NCBI RefSeq assembly: GCF_014202435.1
Contig: NZ_JACHGU010000001.1
Coordinates: 62,001 to 126,000 of the forward strand
Origin: Pseudoxanthomonas broegbernensis
GTDB lineage: Bacteria > Pseudomonadota > Gammaproteobacteria > Xanthomonadales > Xanthomonadaceae
Length of the DNA stretch: 64,000 nucleotides
Direction of reading: 5' to 3'
Part shown: positions 9,845 through 17,594 of the stretch, in pieces
Layout: each line of letters begins with the position of its first letter
Numbering within the stretch: the first letter of the stretch is position 1
Position numbers and translations under genes: made by a program
The notes under the pieces: model-generated
Told to the model about the DNA's origin: nothing
The model's input: the letters and a program-made list of their open reading frames with translations, nothing else
Database searches by the model: none

Positions 9845-9902
9845 CGCGGCATTGTAGGCTTCCGCCTGCGGGCGTGCTCGTGGCGGGGGTTGGGCGGCGG
9901 AG

Positions 9903-9966
9903 GCTCTTGCGGCAAGGGCAACCGCAACCGCAAGAGCATGGGGCTTGGCCGGCTCCGGATGGAGCC
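9903..9966. repeat. two hairpins flanking palindromic element copy 1
   Basis: Two perfect short dyads stand next to copy 1 of the palindromic element: GCTCTTGCGG (9903-9912) with CCGCAAGAGC (9928-9937), and GGCTCC-GGAT-GGAGCC (9951-9966). With the element itself they make about 170 bases of almost continuous potential secondary structure upstream of the HAD gene. They could be part of a larger mobile palindrome, of a transcribed leader, or of an RNA; the sequence alone does not decide. Confidence 0.55.
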
Positions 9967-10071
9967 GCGCCAGGCCCGGGATATCGCTCTCCCCTCGGGC
10001 GGGCATCCTGCCCGCACTCGGCGCCGCGGGACATCCATGTCCCGCTTGCCGCGATACCCCGGACCTGGCGC
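9966..10071 (+). repeat. palindromic three-way-junction repeat element, copy 1
   Basis: A closing stem is formed by 9966-9986 (GCGCCAGGCCCGGGATATCG...) and 10051-10071 (GCGATACCCCGGACCTGGCG...), pairing over about 18 of 21 positions. Inside are two hairpins: GCGGGCATCCTGCCCGC (10000-10016) and GCGGGACATCCATGTCCCGC (10026-10045). The core 9991-10053 is homologous to the reverse complement of 10400-10461, sharing CCCCTCGGGCGG, CCGCACTCGG and CATCCATGT. It has no coding potential and resembles a REP/MITE-like interspersed repeat. Confidence 0.7.
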
Positions 10072-10132
10072 GCCTCGCGCGCGGCGGGTTCGAGGTTTCT
10101 TTGGGCGTCCTTCGCAGAGCGGGATTCCTCGC

Positions 10133-10157
10133 CGTAGGAGCCGGCGGCCGGCAACCG
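10133..10157 (+). repeat. degenerate GTAGGAGCCGG-type REP
   Basis: GTAGGAGCCGGCGGCCGGC matches the head of the REP family seen better at 31756, 46662 and 55865 (minus). The stem GCCGG-CGG-CCGGC is intact but the tail differs. It stands alone in the non-coding tract between the two palindromic elements. Confidence 0.45.
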
Positions 10158-10382
10158 TCACGACCGACGGACCGCGGTCGTTGATCCATGCAGTTGTCGG
10201 AAGCCGGCTGCGAACGGCAACGGCAACGACCATGCGATACGCCCGCCTCCCCCGTCTTCGCGTCCGAAGGCGGTCTTGGCCGCATCGCCCGCCCTCTTCG
10301 TTCGCCATCGACACGGAATCGTCGCGTGCTTTGGCTTTTTCGCCAGGGCGGAAGAGGCGGGCCCGACGTTCGCGGAGGACGT
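10158..10382. other. non-coding stretch between palindromic elements
   Basis: The gap between the HAD gene and the membrane-protein gene runs from 9845 to 10575. In this central part I see no convincing gene, promoter or RNA: the open frames lack ribosome sites and known domains, and composition is slightly less GC-rich than in the genes. The remainder of the gap is taken by the two palindromic elements, their flanking hairpins and a degenerate REP. Confidence 0.5.
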
Positions 10383-10483
10383 CGTCCCATGGGGGGCATG
10401 GCGCAAGTGGCACATGGATGCGCCACGGCCCCGAGTGCGGACACGGAGGTCCGCCCGAGGGGTAAGCCGTGCCCCCATGGGAC
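10383..10483 (-). repeat. palindromic three-way-junction repeat element, copy 2 (inverted)
   Basis: Outer arms GTCCCATGGGGG (10383-10394) and CCCCCATGGGAC (10472-10483) are almost perfect inverted repeats. Inside lie a hairpin GCGGACACGGAGGTCCGC (10437-10454) and an imperfect one GTGGCACATGGATGCGCCAC (10407-10426). Read on the minus strand, the core 10461-10400 aligns with copy 1. The outer stem sequence differs entirely from copy 1 although the architecture is the same, and the first inner hairpin has changed on both arms, so the fold rather than the sequence looks conserved. Confidence 0.68.
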
Positions 10484-10575
10484 GGCGGCCCCTTCCGAAG
10501 CCGGCGCTTCTGCTTCGCTCCCGCCCGCCCGCTTGGCGCTGGCCTCCGCCCCGCTTCCAAGGACGAACGGCAGGA

Positions 10576-11703
10576 TCACTCCAGCAGCCGGGCCCACCCA
10601 TGCATGCCGTCCACCTGGGCCAGCACCAGCTTCACGCATACCAGCAGCGGCACCGCCAGCAGCAGGCCGATCATTCCCCACAGCGAGCCGAACAGCATCA
10701 GCGCCAGGATCAGCACCAGCGGCGACAGCGCCATCCGCCGCCCCAGCACGATCGGGGTGACCACCTGGCCCTCGAGCAGGTGCAGCAGCAGGTACAGCGC
10801 CGCCGGCAGCAGCGAGCGCCAGGTCTCGTCGAAGGCGATGAAGCCCACCAGCAGCATCAGGCAGGCGCCGATCAGCGGGCCCACGTAGGGCGCGTAGTTG
10901 AGCAGCATCACCACCGTGCCCCACAGCAGCGCCTCCTGCGGCGGGAAGCCCAGCAGGTACAGGATGCCGGCGAAGGCCAGCCCCACCACCGCGTTGATCA
11001 GGCTGATGGTCAGCACGTAGCGCGACACCTCGCGCTCGATCGCGTGCAGGATCTCCACCGTGAACTTCTTCTGCTGGCGCCCGGGCAGCAGCGCGATCGC
11101 GTTGCGCTGCAGGTTCTCGCCGTAGACCATGAAGAAGAACGTCAGCAGCGCCACCGCCAGCACCGAGGCGGCCAGGCGCGGGGTGCGGGCCAGCGCCGCG
11201 TACGGGTCGTCGACCCGGGTGCGCACCACCTGGACCTTGCGGCTGGCCTCGCCGGTGGCCGCGCGCGCCATGTCCTCGGCGATGCGGTTGGCCTCGTGCA
11301 TCGGCCTGGTCACGTCCTGGAGCTGGCGGCCCAGCTTGCGCGCCTCGCGGGGGGCCTGCTCGGCCCAGTCGGTGGCCGGGCCGACCAGTTGCATGCCCAG
11401 CGCGCCGGTGCCGGTCAGGCCGGCCAGCAGCACCAGCAGCGCGGCCAGGAAGCGCGGGACGTAGAGCCGGCGCAGCAGCCGGATCACCGGGTTGCCGATC
11501 AGGGCGAAGAACATCGCCAGCAGGATCGGCAGGATCACTTCCTGCGCGGCCCACAGCGTATAGCCCACGGCCAGGGTGGCCAGCACCAGCAGCGCGGCCG
11601 AGGCGCGCGGCCGCAGCGGGTGCGCATCGGCGGCCACGGGGGCGGGCCCCGGCGCCGCCGGCGCGGGGACGGGGACCGGATCGGCGTCAGGGATGGAAGG
11701 CAT
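10576..11703 (-). CDS. AI-2E / PerM family transporter (UPF0118)
   Basis: 375 residues from ATG 11703, which has GAGG five bases upstream; GTG 11727 is in frame but less likely. After a Pro/Ala-rich N-terminus come two membrane helices, a soluble segment of about 110 residues, and a C-terminal block of helices with the family pattern (ISLINAVVGLAFAGILYLLG, YAPYVGPLIGA, GQVVTPIVLGRRMALSPLVL). The family includes TqsA (autoinducer-2 export) and several proteins linked to ion or proton transport; this sequence does not separate these roles. It lies 60 bases downstream of three small stress-type membrane-protein genes on the same strand and may be the last gene of that unit. Confidence 0.9.
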   Translation of the reverse strand: MPSIPDADPVPVPAPAAPGPAPVAADAHPLRPRASAALLVLATLAVGYTLWAAQEVILPILLAMFFALIGNPVIRLLRRLYVPRFLAALLVLLAGLTGTGALGMQLVGPATDWAEQAPREARKLGRQLQDVTRPMHEANRIAEDMARAATGEASRKVQVVRTRVDDPYAALARTPRLAASVLAVALLTFFFMVYGENLQRNAIALLPGRQQKKFTVEILHAIEREVSRYVLTISLINAVVGLAFAGILYLLGFPPQEALLWGTVVMLLNYAPYVGPLIGACLMLLVGFIAFDETWRSLLPAALYLLLHLLEGQVVTPIVLGRRMALSPLVLILALMLFGSLWGMIGLLLAVPLLVCVKLVLAQVDGMHGWARLLE

Positions 11704-11763
11704 GCGGCCTCGCGATGGCTGGCGCACCCGGGAGGCGGCCGGCGTCGGCGTGGAGGAAGCGGA

Positions 11764-12210
11764 TCAGCGTTCGGAAATTTCGGTGGCCGCCTCGGCCGGG
11801 GCCGGCGGGCGCAGGTGGCCGGATGGATCGGAAGCCGGCGCACGCGTGTCCGCCGTGGCCGCGCCTGCGTCGTCGCTCGCCGGTGCAGGCGCCGGACCGG
11901 CCTGCGGTGAAGCCGTGTCCGCGGCGGCGGCATCGGCTTGCTGCGCGGCATCGGCGGCCTGCAGCGACGCCAGCAGGCTGGAAACGGTACCGAGCATCTG
12001 CAGCCAGCGTATGCCGCCCACCTTGGACAGCGGTTCGGCGCGGCCGACGAGAAAGCCGGACAGCAGCCCGGCGATCAGGATCCTTCCCGGCGACCAGGCG
12101 CGGCGCCAGGCCTGCCCAAGGGCGAGGCGCTGGGTTTGCGCCTGGTCGATGCGGCCGGCCACGCGCTGCTCGGCGCGCTCCACCCGCTGCCGCAGCAGTT
12201 CGAACCTCAT
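11764..12210 (-). CDS. small membrane-associated protein, YqjK-like position
   Basis: 148 residues. The N-terminal 50 are basic and helical (MRFELLRQRVERAEQRVAGR), followed by one hydrophobic stretch (RILIAGLLSGFLVG) and an Ala/Pro-rich disordered tail. The start overlaps the stop of the preceding holin-like gene by four bases (ATGA), so it is translated with it. In E. coli, yqjD-yqjE-yqjK have the same order and character, which is the reason for the comparison; sequence similarity by eye is weak and the function is unknown. Confidence 0.72.
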   Translation of the reverse strand: MRFELLRQRVERAEQRVAGRIDQAQTQRLALGQAWRRAWSPGRILIAGLLSGFLVGRAEPLSKVGGIRWLQMLGTVSSLLASLQAADAAQQADAAAADTASPQAGPAPAPASDDAGAATADTRAPASDPSGHLRPPAPAEAATEISER

Positions 12211-12758
12211 GCGCGCGGCTCCTCCATCGGTGCCGGGACGGAGGGGCCCTCGGCGGTGCCGCCACGGCCGGCGCGCGTGCCGCGGGCCTCGCCTGGCGCG
12301 TCGTCGTCCTCGTCGTCGTGTTCGTCGAACAGGCCCATGCGGCTGAGCTGGCGGCGGGTGGCGTGCAGGCCCATGTAGTCGAAGAAGCGCGCGGTGCGCC
12401 ATATCGCCAGGCAGGCGACCGCCAGGTTGAACAGCGCGGCGATGCTCAGCGAGGCCAGCCACGACAGGCCCAGCCACTGCATCAGGGCCACGCCCGCGGC
12501 GGTGGCCAGCAGCCAGCCCGAGGCGCCGAACACCACCGCCACCCCGGCCCAGGCCAGGCCGCGCCCCAATGCGCTGCGGGCCAGGGCCAGGTCGGCCGAG
12601 ACCAGGGCGCGCAGGGCGCGCGCAGCGCCGAACGAGGCGTCCAGGGCGGCGCGTCCGGCCTGCCCGACTTCGTGGATGCTCTGGTCCAGCGGCGGCGGGG
12701 AAGCGTCCGCGCCGTCGCCGGAGGCGGGTGTCCCTGGGCCGCGCTCCCCTTCGTTCAC
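12207..12758 (-). CDS. phage-holin-like membrane protein (YqjE-like)
   Basis: 183 residues from GTG 12758, the only start close to the upstream gene (13-base gap). An amphipathic N-terminal helix (LRALVSADLALARSALGRGL) is followed by two membrane helices (AWAGVAVVFGASGWLLATAA and LASLSIAALFNLAVACLAIW) and a cytoplasmic acidic tail (DEHDDEDDD). This topology is that of the YqjE / Actinobacteriophage-holin-like family found next to YqjD/ElaB-type proteins. It is not a lysis gene here: no phage genes are near. Likely a membrane partner of its two neighbours under envelope or stationary-phase stress. Confidence 0.78.
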   Translation of the reverse strand: MNEGERGPGTPASGDGADASPPPLDQSIHEVGQAGRAALDASFGAARALRALVSADLALARSALGRGLAWAGVAVVFGASGWLLATAAGVALMQWLGLSWLASLSIAALFNLAVACLAIWRTARFFDYMGLHATRRQLSRMGLFDEHDDEDDDAPGEARGTRAGRGGTAEGPSVPAPMEEPRA

Positions 12759-12771
12759 GACGTCGCGCCGG

Positions 12772-13131
12772 TCAGCGGTCGCGGCGGCTCAGCGCGGCCA
12801 CCAGCCAGCCGGCGGCGAAGGCCACGCCGAAGGAGGCCAGCGGGCGTTCGCGGATCAGCTCGGCGGCGCTGTCGACCAGGTCGCGGCCCTTGTCCATCAG
12901 CGCGTCCATCTGCTCGCGCGCGGCGTCCCCGCCCAGCTCGGCGGCGGCCAGCCCGGCCAGGGCGCTGTCGGCCAGCTCGGCCTTGACGTTGGCCTTGCCC
13001 AGGCGCAGTTCGTCGCCGGCCGCGCCGGCGGCGCCGCGGATGGCCTCGCCGGCCGCGCCGGCGGCCGACTTCAGGTGCGAGCCGGCTTCGCTCAGGTTGT
13101 CCTTCAGGTTCTCGGTGGAAGTGGGGCTCAT
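12772..13131 (-). CDS. DUF883 / ElaB-YqjD family inner-membrane protein
   Basis: 119 residues. Ala/Gly-rich amphipathic helices with heptad-like spacing fill the first 90 residues; the last 25 (RERPLASFGVAFAAGWLVAA then SRR) are the hallmark C-terminal membrane anchor of the ElaB/YqjD/YgaM group. In E. coli these tail-anchored proteins appear in stationary phase and bind ribosomes. GGAG lies seven bases before the ATG. It is the first gene of the trio, which is separated from degQ by 120 bases. Confidence 0.85.
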   Translation of the reverse strand: MSPTSTENLKDNLSEAGSHLKSAAGAAGEAIRGAAGAAGDELRLGKANVKAELADSALAGLAAAELGGDAAREQMDALMDKGRDLVDSAAELIRERPLASFGVAFAAGWLVAALSRRDR

Positions 13132-13251
13132 GGGAGGTCTCCGTTCAAGGGTTGGGGCGATGCCGGCATGGCGCGGACCGTCATGGAAGCATGCGCACGG
13201 TGTAGGCCCCGTTACGGCCGTGCCGGCGGCGCATTGCGCACGGCGCGCAGG

Positions 13252-14715
13252 TCACTGCATGGTCAGCCGTCCCTGCACGTTACCGCGGACGATCAGCAGC
13301 ACCAACTGCCGCGGCGGCTGGACCAGGGTGGCGCGCAACCCGGCCAGGTCGTCGAAGCCGCCGGCGCTGGTGGCGGTGATGACGTCGCCGCGGCGCAGGC
13401 CGTTCTGCGCGGCGCGGCTGCCGGCGGCCACGTCCTCCACCAGCACGCCGCGCCCGCGCGACTGGCGCAGCGCCTCGGGCAGCTCGGCCAGGCGCGCGCC
13501 GGCCATGCGCGGGTCCAGGGCGCCGCCGTCCAGGCTGCGCGGCGCCTCGCGCAGGGTGGCGGTGGCGGTGACCGCCTTGCCCTCGCGCAGCACCCGCAGC
13601 GGCACCCTGGCCCCGACCGGCTGCAGCCCTTCGTAGTTGTGCAGCGCCAGCGGGTTGGCGATGCGCTGGCCGCCGGCCTCGACGATCACGTCGCCCGGGC
13701 GCAGCCCCGCCGCCGCCGCGCCGGAGCCTTCGTGCACCCGCGCCACCAGTGCGCCCTGCTGTCCTTCCGGCAGGCCCAGCGAGCGCGCCAGGCGCGCGTC
13801 CAGCGGCTGCGCCTCCACGCCCAGGGTGCCGCGGCGCACCTCGCCCACCGTCACCAGTTGGTGGATCACGTCGCGCGCCAGGTTGGAGGGAATGGCCAGG
13901 CCCAGGCCGATGTTGCCGGCCGCGCTGCCTTGCGGGTTGAGGCTGGCGGTGTTGATGCCCACCAGCTCGCCGCGCAGGTCGACCAGCGCGCCGCCGGAGT
14001 TGCCGGGGTTGATGGAGGCGTCGGTCTGGATGAAGTTCTGGTAGCCCAGCCCGCGGATGCCGCTGCGGCCCACCGCCGAGACGATGCCCGAGGTCACCGT
14101 CTGGTTCAGGCCGAACGGGTTGCCGATGGCCACCACGTAGTCGCCCACCTGCAGCCGTCCGCTGTCGCCCAGCGGCAGCTCGGCCAGGTTCTCGGCCGGG
14201 ATCCGGATCAGGGCCACGTCGGTGTCCGCGTCCGAGCCGAGGAACTCGGCCTTGAGCGTGCGCCCGTCGGCCAGCGACACCGACACGTCGTCGGCGCCCT
14301 CGATCACGTGGTGGTTGGTCAGCACGTAGCCCTGCGCCGCGTCGATGATCACGCCCGAGCCCAGCGACTCGTTGATCCGCTCCTGCGGCACCTGCGGGAA
14401 CATGCGGCGGAAGAACGGGTCGTCGAAGAACGGGTTGCGGATGCGCACCCGCTGCTGGGTGTGCACGCTGACCACCGCCGGCATCACCCGCCGCAGCATC
14501 GGCGCCAGCGAGGGCAGCGGCTGGCCGTCCGCGGCGGCGGGCAGCGCGCCGGCGGCCATGGACGGCGCGGCGGCCGCGGCCGCAGGGGCGGGCGCGACGA
14601 TCGCGGCGGGCGCGGCCTGCGCGCGGTTGTCCAGCGTCTGGTGCAGGGCGATGGCGGCGAAGCCGCCGAACGCGGCGGCGGCGGTGAGGGCGAGCAGGGT
14701 GGTCGCGGGGCGCAT
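13252..14715 (-). CDS. Do-family periplasmic serine endoprotease (DegQ/MucD-like)
   Basis: 487 residues with an N-terminal signal or anchor sequence and a Pro/Ala-rich linker. The trypsin-like domain has the full triad: His136 (TNHHVI), Asp166 (DTDVAL), Ser240 (NPGNSGG), with a short LA loop as in DegQ. Two PDZ domains follow (about 290-380 and 400-487), with conserved LRPGDVI and LRRGDVI. The enzyme degrades or holds misfolded envelope proteins. ATG 14715 has GAGGAA nine bases upstream; an upstream in-frame start would lack a signal. The upstream gap is shared with the nrdJ promoter region. Whether degQ or mucD is the right name cannot be decided. Confidence 0.93.
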   Translation of the reverse strand: MRPATTLLALTAAAAFGGFAAIALHQTLDNRAQAAPAAIVAPAPAAAAAAPSMAAGALPAAADGQPLPSLAPMLRRVMPAVVSVHTQQRVRIRNPFFDDPFFRRMFPQVPQERINESLGSGVIIDAAQGYVLTNHHVIEGADDVSVSLADGRTLKAEFLGSDADTDVALIRIPAENLAELPLGDSGRLQVGDYVVAIGNPFGLNQTVTSGIVSAVGRSGIRGLGYQNFIQTDASINPGNSGGALVDLRGELVGINTASLNPQGSAAGNIGLGLAIPSNLARDVIHQLVTVGEVRRGTLGVEAQPLDARLARSLGLPEGQQGALVARVHEGSGAAAAGLRPGDVIVEAGGQRIANPLALHNYEGLQPVGARVPLRVLREGKAVTATATLREAPRSLDGGALDPRMAGARLAELPEALRQSRGRGVLVEDVAAGSRAAQNGLRRGDVITATSAGGFDDLAGLRATLVQPPRQLVLLIVRGNVQGRLTMQ

Positions 14716-15201
14716 GCAGCAGGGTTCCTCGCAGGCGGTGGGACGGATGGGCGGCCTGGGAACGGCCATGCTCATCAAACTGAACAGAGTCTGCTGCGCC
14801 TGGATTTAACGTCCGGTGAAGTAGCCTGCGTCCTTCGCCGTGGCGCACGGCCGGCCGGGTCCGGCGCCCGCCGCGGGGCCTTCGCCGGCAAGGGCCGCGC
14901 GCGGCCCGTGGCGCGGTTGACAGCCAGCAGGGTGGGGGTTAGCTTGACGGTCTGTTGCGCCACTAGATATAGCGTTTTCTCGAAAGAAAGACCCAATCGA
15001 TGGTGTTTTTCATGAATACGCATCAAAAGGTGCCAGAGCCGGAAGAGGCGACGGAATGAGGCAGGGAGTTGCCATCCACCGCCGCTGCGCCGGCTACCCA
15101 CGACCCAGTATTTGACCCGGTCCGCGGTGCGGCTGGCGGCCACGCCATGCCCGCGACGGGACATGGAGCAAGATCCAGATGCGGAAGGAGAACCCATCAG
15201 C
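14716..15201. other. intergenic region between degQ and nrdJa
   Basis: 486 bases without a supportable gene. It begins GC-rich and has an unusual AT-richer patch from about 14935 to 15050 (TAGATATAGCGTTTTCTCG, then ATGAATACGCATCAAAAGG), where the nrdJ promoter is placed. I looked for a cobalamin riboswitch (B12 box) because NrdJ uses B12 and saw none. A TTGACA at 14917-14922 is a second possible -35 element without a good -10. Confidence 0.55.
14944..14974 (+). promoter_or_regulatory. nrdJ promoter with NrdR-box-like site over the -10
   Basis: TTGACG at 14944-14949 is followed after 18 bases by TATAGC at 14968-14973. The -10 lies inside GCCACTAGATATAGCG (14959-14974), close to the NrdR box consensus ACACWATATCTWGTGT read on either strand. 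NrdR represses ribonucleotide reductase genes when dATP is high, and boxes normally overlap promoters. A second box at the usual spacing was not found, which lowers confidence. Confidence 0.55.
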
Positions 15202-17358
15202 ATGAGCACGGTGCGCCTCGAAGTGGTCCAGGACAACACCAAAGCCAGCGGGGAGATCCCCCTGCAGCCCGCGTCCCAGGACATCTGGGACAAGAAGTAC
15301 CGCCTGAAGACCAAGGCCGGCGTGCCCCTGGACGCGGACATCGACGGCACCTACCAGCGGGTGGCCCGCGCCCTGGCCGACGCCGAGCGGACCGACGACA
15401 AGCGCGGCTACTGGTACGAGCGCTTCCTGTGGGCGCTGCGCCGCGGCGCGATCCCGGCCGGCCGCATCACCTCCAATGCCGGCGCGCTGGAACACAAGCC
15501 GGCCACCAGCACGATCAACTGCACCGTCTCGGGCACCATCACCGATTCGATGGACGGCATCCTGGAGAAGGTCCACGAGGCCGGGCTGACCCTGAAGGCC
15601 GGCTGCGGCATCGGCTACGAGTTCTCCACGCTGCGCCCGCGCGGCGCGTTCGTGGCCGGCGCCGGCGCCTACACCTCCGGGCCGATGTCCTTCATGGATA
15701 TCTACGACAAGATGTGCTTCACCGTGTCGTCGGCCGGCGGCCGCCGCGGCGCGCAGATGGGCACGTTCGACGTGTCGCACCCGGACGTGAAGGACTTCAT
15801 CCGGGCCAAGCGCGAGGACGGGCGCCTGCGCCAGTTCAACCTCTCGCTGCTGATCACCGACGGCTTCATGCAGGCGGTGGCCGACGACGCCGACTGGCCG
15901 CTGGTGTTCCCGATCAACCGCAAGGAAGAGGGTGACATCGACATCGCCGACGCGGCCAAGGTGGTCTGGCGCGACTGGCCCACCCACGACAACTACATCG
16001 TGCGCGACGACGGCCTGGTGGCCTGCAAGGTGTACGGGCACATCCGCGCCCGCCACCTGTGGGACATGATCATGGTCTCCACCTACGACTACGCCGAGCC
16101 GGGCTTCATCCTGATCGACAAGGTCAACGAGATGAACAACAACTGGTGGTGCGAGAACATCCGCGCCACCAACCCCTGCGGCGAGCAGCCCTTGCCGCCC
16201 TATGGCGCCTGCCTGCTGGGCTCGGTCAACCTGACCACCTTCGTGCGCGACGCGTTCACCGACAAGGCGCGCTTCGACTGGGAGGAATACAAGGAAGTGG
16301 TGCGGGTGTTCACCCGCATGCTCGACAACGTCGTGGAAGTGAACGGCCTTCCCCTGCAGCAGCAGCGCGACGAGATCATGCGCAAGCGCCGCCACGGCAT
16401 GGGCTTCCTCGGCCTGGGCAGCACCCTGACCATGCTGAGGATGAAGTACGGCTCGGCGCCGAGCCTGGAGTTCACCGACCGCATCGCCCGTGACATGGCC
16501 GTGGCCGGCTGGGAAGTGGGCCTGTCGCTGGCCCGCGAGAAGGGCCCGGCGCCGATCATGGAGGAACGCTTCGCCGTGACCGCGCAGATGCTGCGCCAGC
16601 GCCCGGAGATGGCGAAGGATGGCTGGCGCGTGGGCCAGGAGATCGAGGGCAAGGTGCTGCACGCCCGCTACAGCCGCTACATGCAGCGCATCGCCTCGGT
16701 AGCGCCCGAGCTGGTGGAGGAACTGGCCGAGACCGGCGCGCGTTTCACCCACCACAGCTCCATCGCGCCCACCGGCACCATCTCCCTGTCGCTGGCCAAC
16801 AACGCCTCCAACGGCATCGAGCCGTCCTTCGCCCACCACTACAGCCGCAACGTGATCCGCGAGGGCAAGAAGAGCAAGGAGAAGGTGGACGTCTACAGCT
16901 TGGAGCTGCTGGCCTACCGCCACCTGGTCAACCCGAAGGCCATGCCCTTCGCCGAGACCGCCGATGCGCAACTGCCGGACTACTTCATCTCCGCCGACGA
17001 CATCCATCCCAAGGAGCACGTCGACGTCCAGGCCGCCGCGCAGAAGTGGGTGGACAGCTCCATCTCCAAGACCGCCAACGTGCCCACGGACTACCCGTAC
17101 GAGGATTTCAAGGACATTTACCGCTACGCCTACGAGCAGGGCCTGAAGGGCTGCACCACGTTCCGCTTCAACCCGGCCGCCTTCCAGGGCGTGCTGGTCA
17201 AGGAGAAGGACCTGGAGAACACCACCTACCGGTTCGAGCTGGAAGACGGCTCGGTGGTGGAGGTCAAGGGCAACGAGGAGATCGAGTACGACGGCGAGAC
17301 CCACACCGCCGCCAACCTGTTCGATGCGCTGAAGGAAGGGTATTACGGCAAGTTCTGA
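15202..17358 (+). CDS. nrdJ: adenosylcobalamin-dependent ribonucleotide reductase, large part (NrdJa, class II)
   Basis: 718 residues. It reduces ribonucleotides to deoxyribonucleotides with a B12-generated thiyl radical and needs no oxygen. The ten-stranded barrel motifs are visible: redox Cys107 (TINCTVSG), the barrel core (KAGCGIGYEFSTLRPRG), and the active-site loop NPCGEQPLPPYGAC with Cys326 and Glu328; further on are THHSSIAPTGTIS and the C-terminal TTFRFNPAAF. It stops before the C-terminal cysteine tail, which is encoded separately by the gene at 18317, as in the split NrdJa/NrdJb of Pseudomonas. AAGGAG lies 11 bases before ATG 15202. A NrdR-like box lies over the promoter. Confidence 0.94.
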   Translation: MSTVRLEVVQDNTKASGEIPLQPASQDIWDKKYRLKTKAGVPLDADIDGTYQRVARALADAERTDDKRGYWYERFLWALRRGAIPAGRITSNAGALEHKPATSTINCTVSGTITDSMDGILEKVHEAGLTLKAGCGIGYEFSTLRPRGAFVAGAGAYTSGPMSFMDIYDKMCFTVSSAGGRRGAQMGTFDVSHPDVKDFIRAKREDGRLRQFNLSLLITDGFMQAVADDADWPLVFPINRKEEGDIDIADAAKVVWRDWPTHDNYIVRDDGLVACKVYGHIRARHLWDMIMVSTYDYAEPGFILIDKVNEMNNNWWCENIRATNPCGEQPLPPYGACLLGSVNLTTFVRDAFTDKARFDWEEYKEVVRVFTRMLDNVVEVNGLPLQQQRDEIMRKRRHGMGFLGLGSTLTMLRMKYGSAPSLEFTDRIARDMAVAGWEVGLSLAREKGPAPIMEERFAVTAQMLRQRPEMAKDGWRVGQEIEGKVLHARYSRYMQRIASVAPELVEELAETGARFTHHSSIAPTGTISLSLANNASNGIEPSFAHHYSRNVIREGKKSKEKVDVYSLELLAYRHLVNPKAMPFAETADAQLPDYFISADDIHPKEHVDVQAAAQKWVDSSISKTANVPTDYPYEDFKDIYRYAYEQGLKGCTTFRFNPAAFQGVLVKEKDLENTTYRFELEDGSVVEVKGNEEIEYDGETHTAANLFDALKEGYYGKF

Positions 17359-17594
17359 GCGAGGCCCGCGGGAGGCCATGGGGAGGCGCGGCGCGGGGCC
17401 CGGGCGGGAAGCCGGTGCCGCCGGCCTGTCGCGGTCCCGGTGAAGGCCCAGGGGCCCCGCCGATTCGAAGGCCGCGGCGCGCGCTGTTCCGGGCGCCCGC
17501 CGTGGCCGGTTCCACCGCGGTACGGCGCCCGGAAAGACGTAGCGAGTGTCCCGCACCACATACAGGCAAGAGTAGCGCCCCCCAGGAGGGCCCC

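Noticed and set aside
12207-12758. Phage holin and prophage remnant
   Set aside because: The protein fits the YqjE-like chromosomal family in a conserved trio; no endolysin, integrase or structural genes are nearby.
14716-15201. Cobalamin riboswitch before the B12-dependent reductase
   Set aside because: No B12 box and no matching core was seen; class II reductase genes are usually regulated by NrdR instead.
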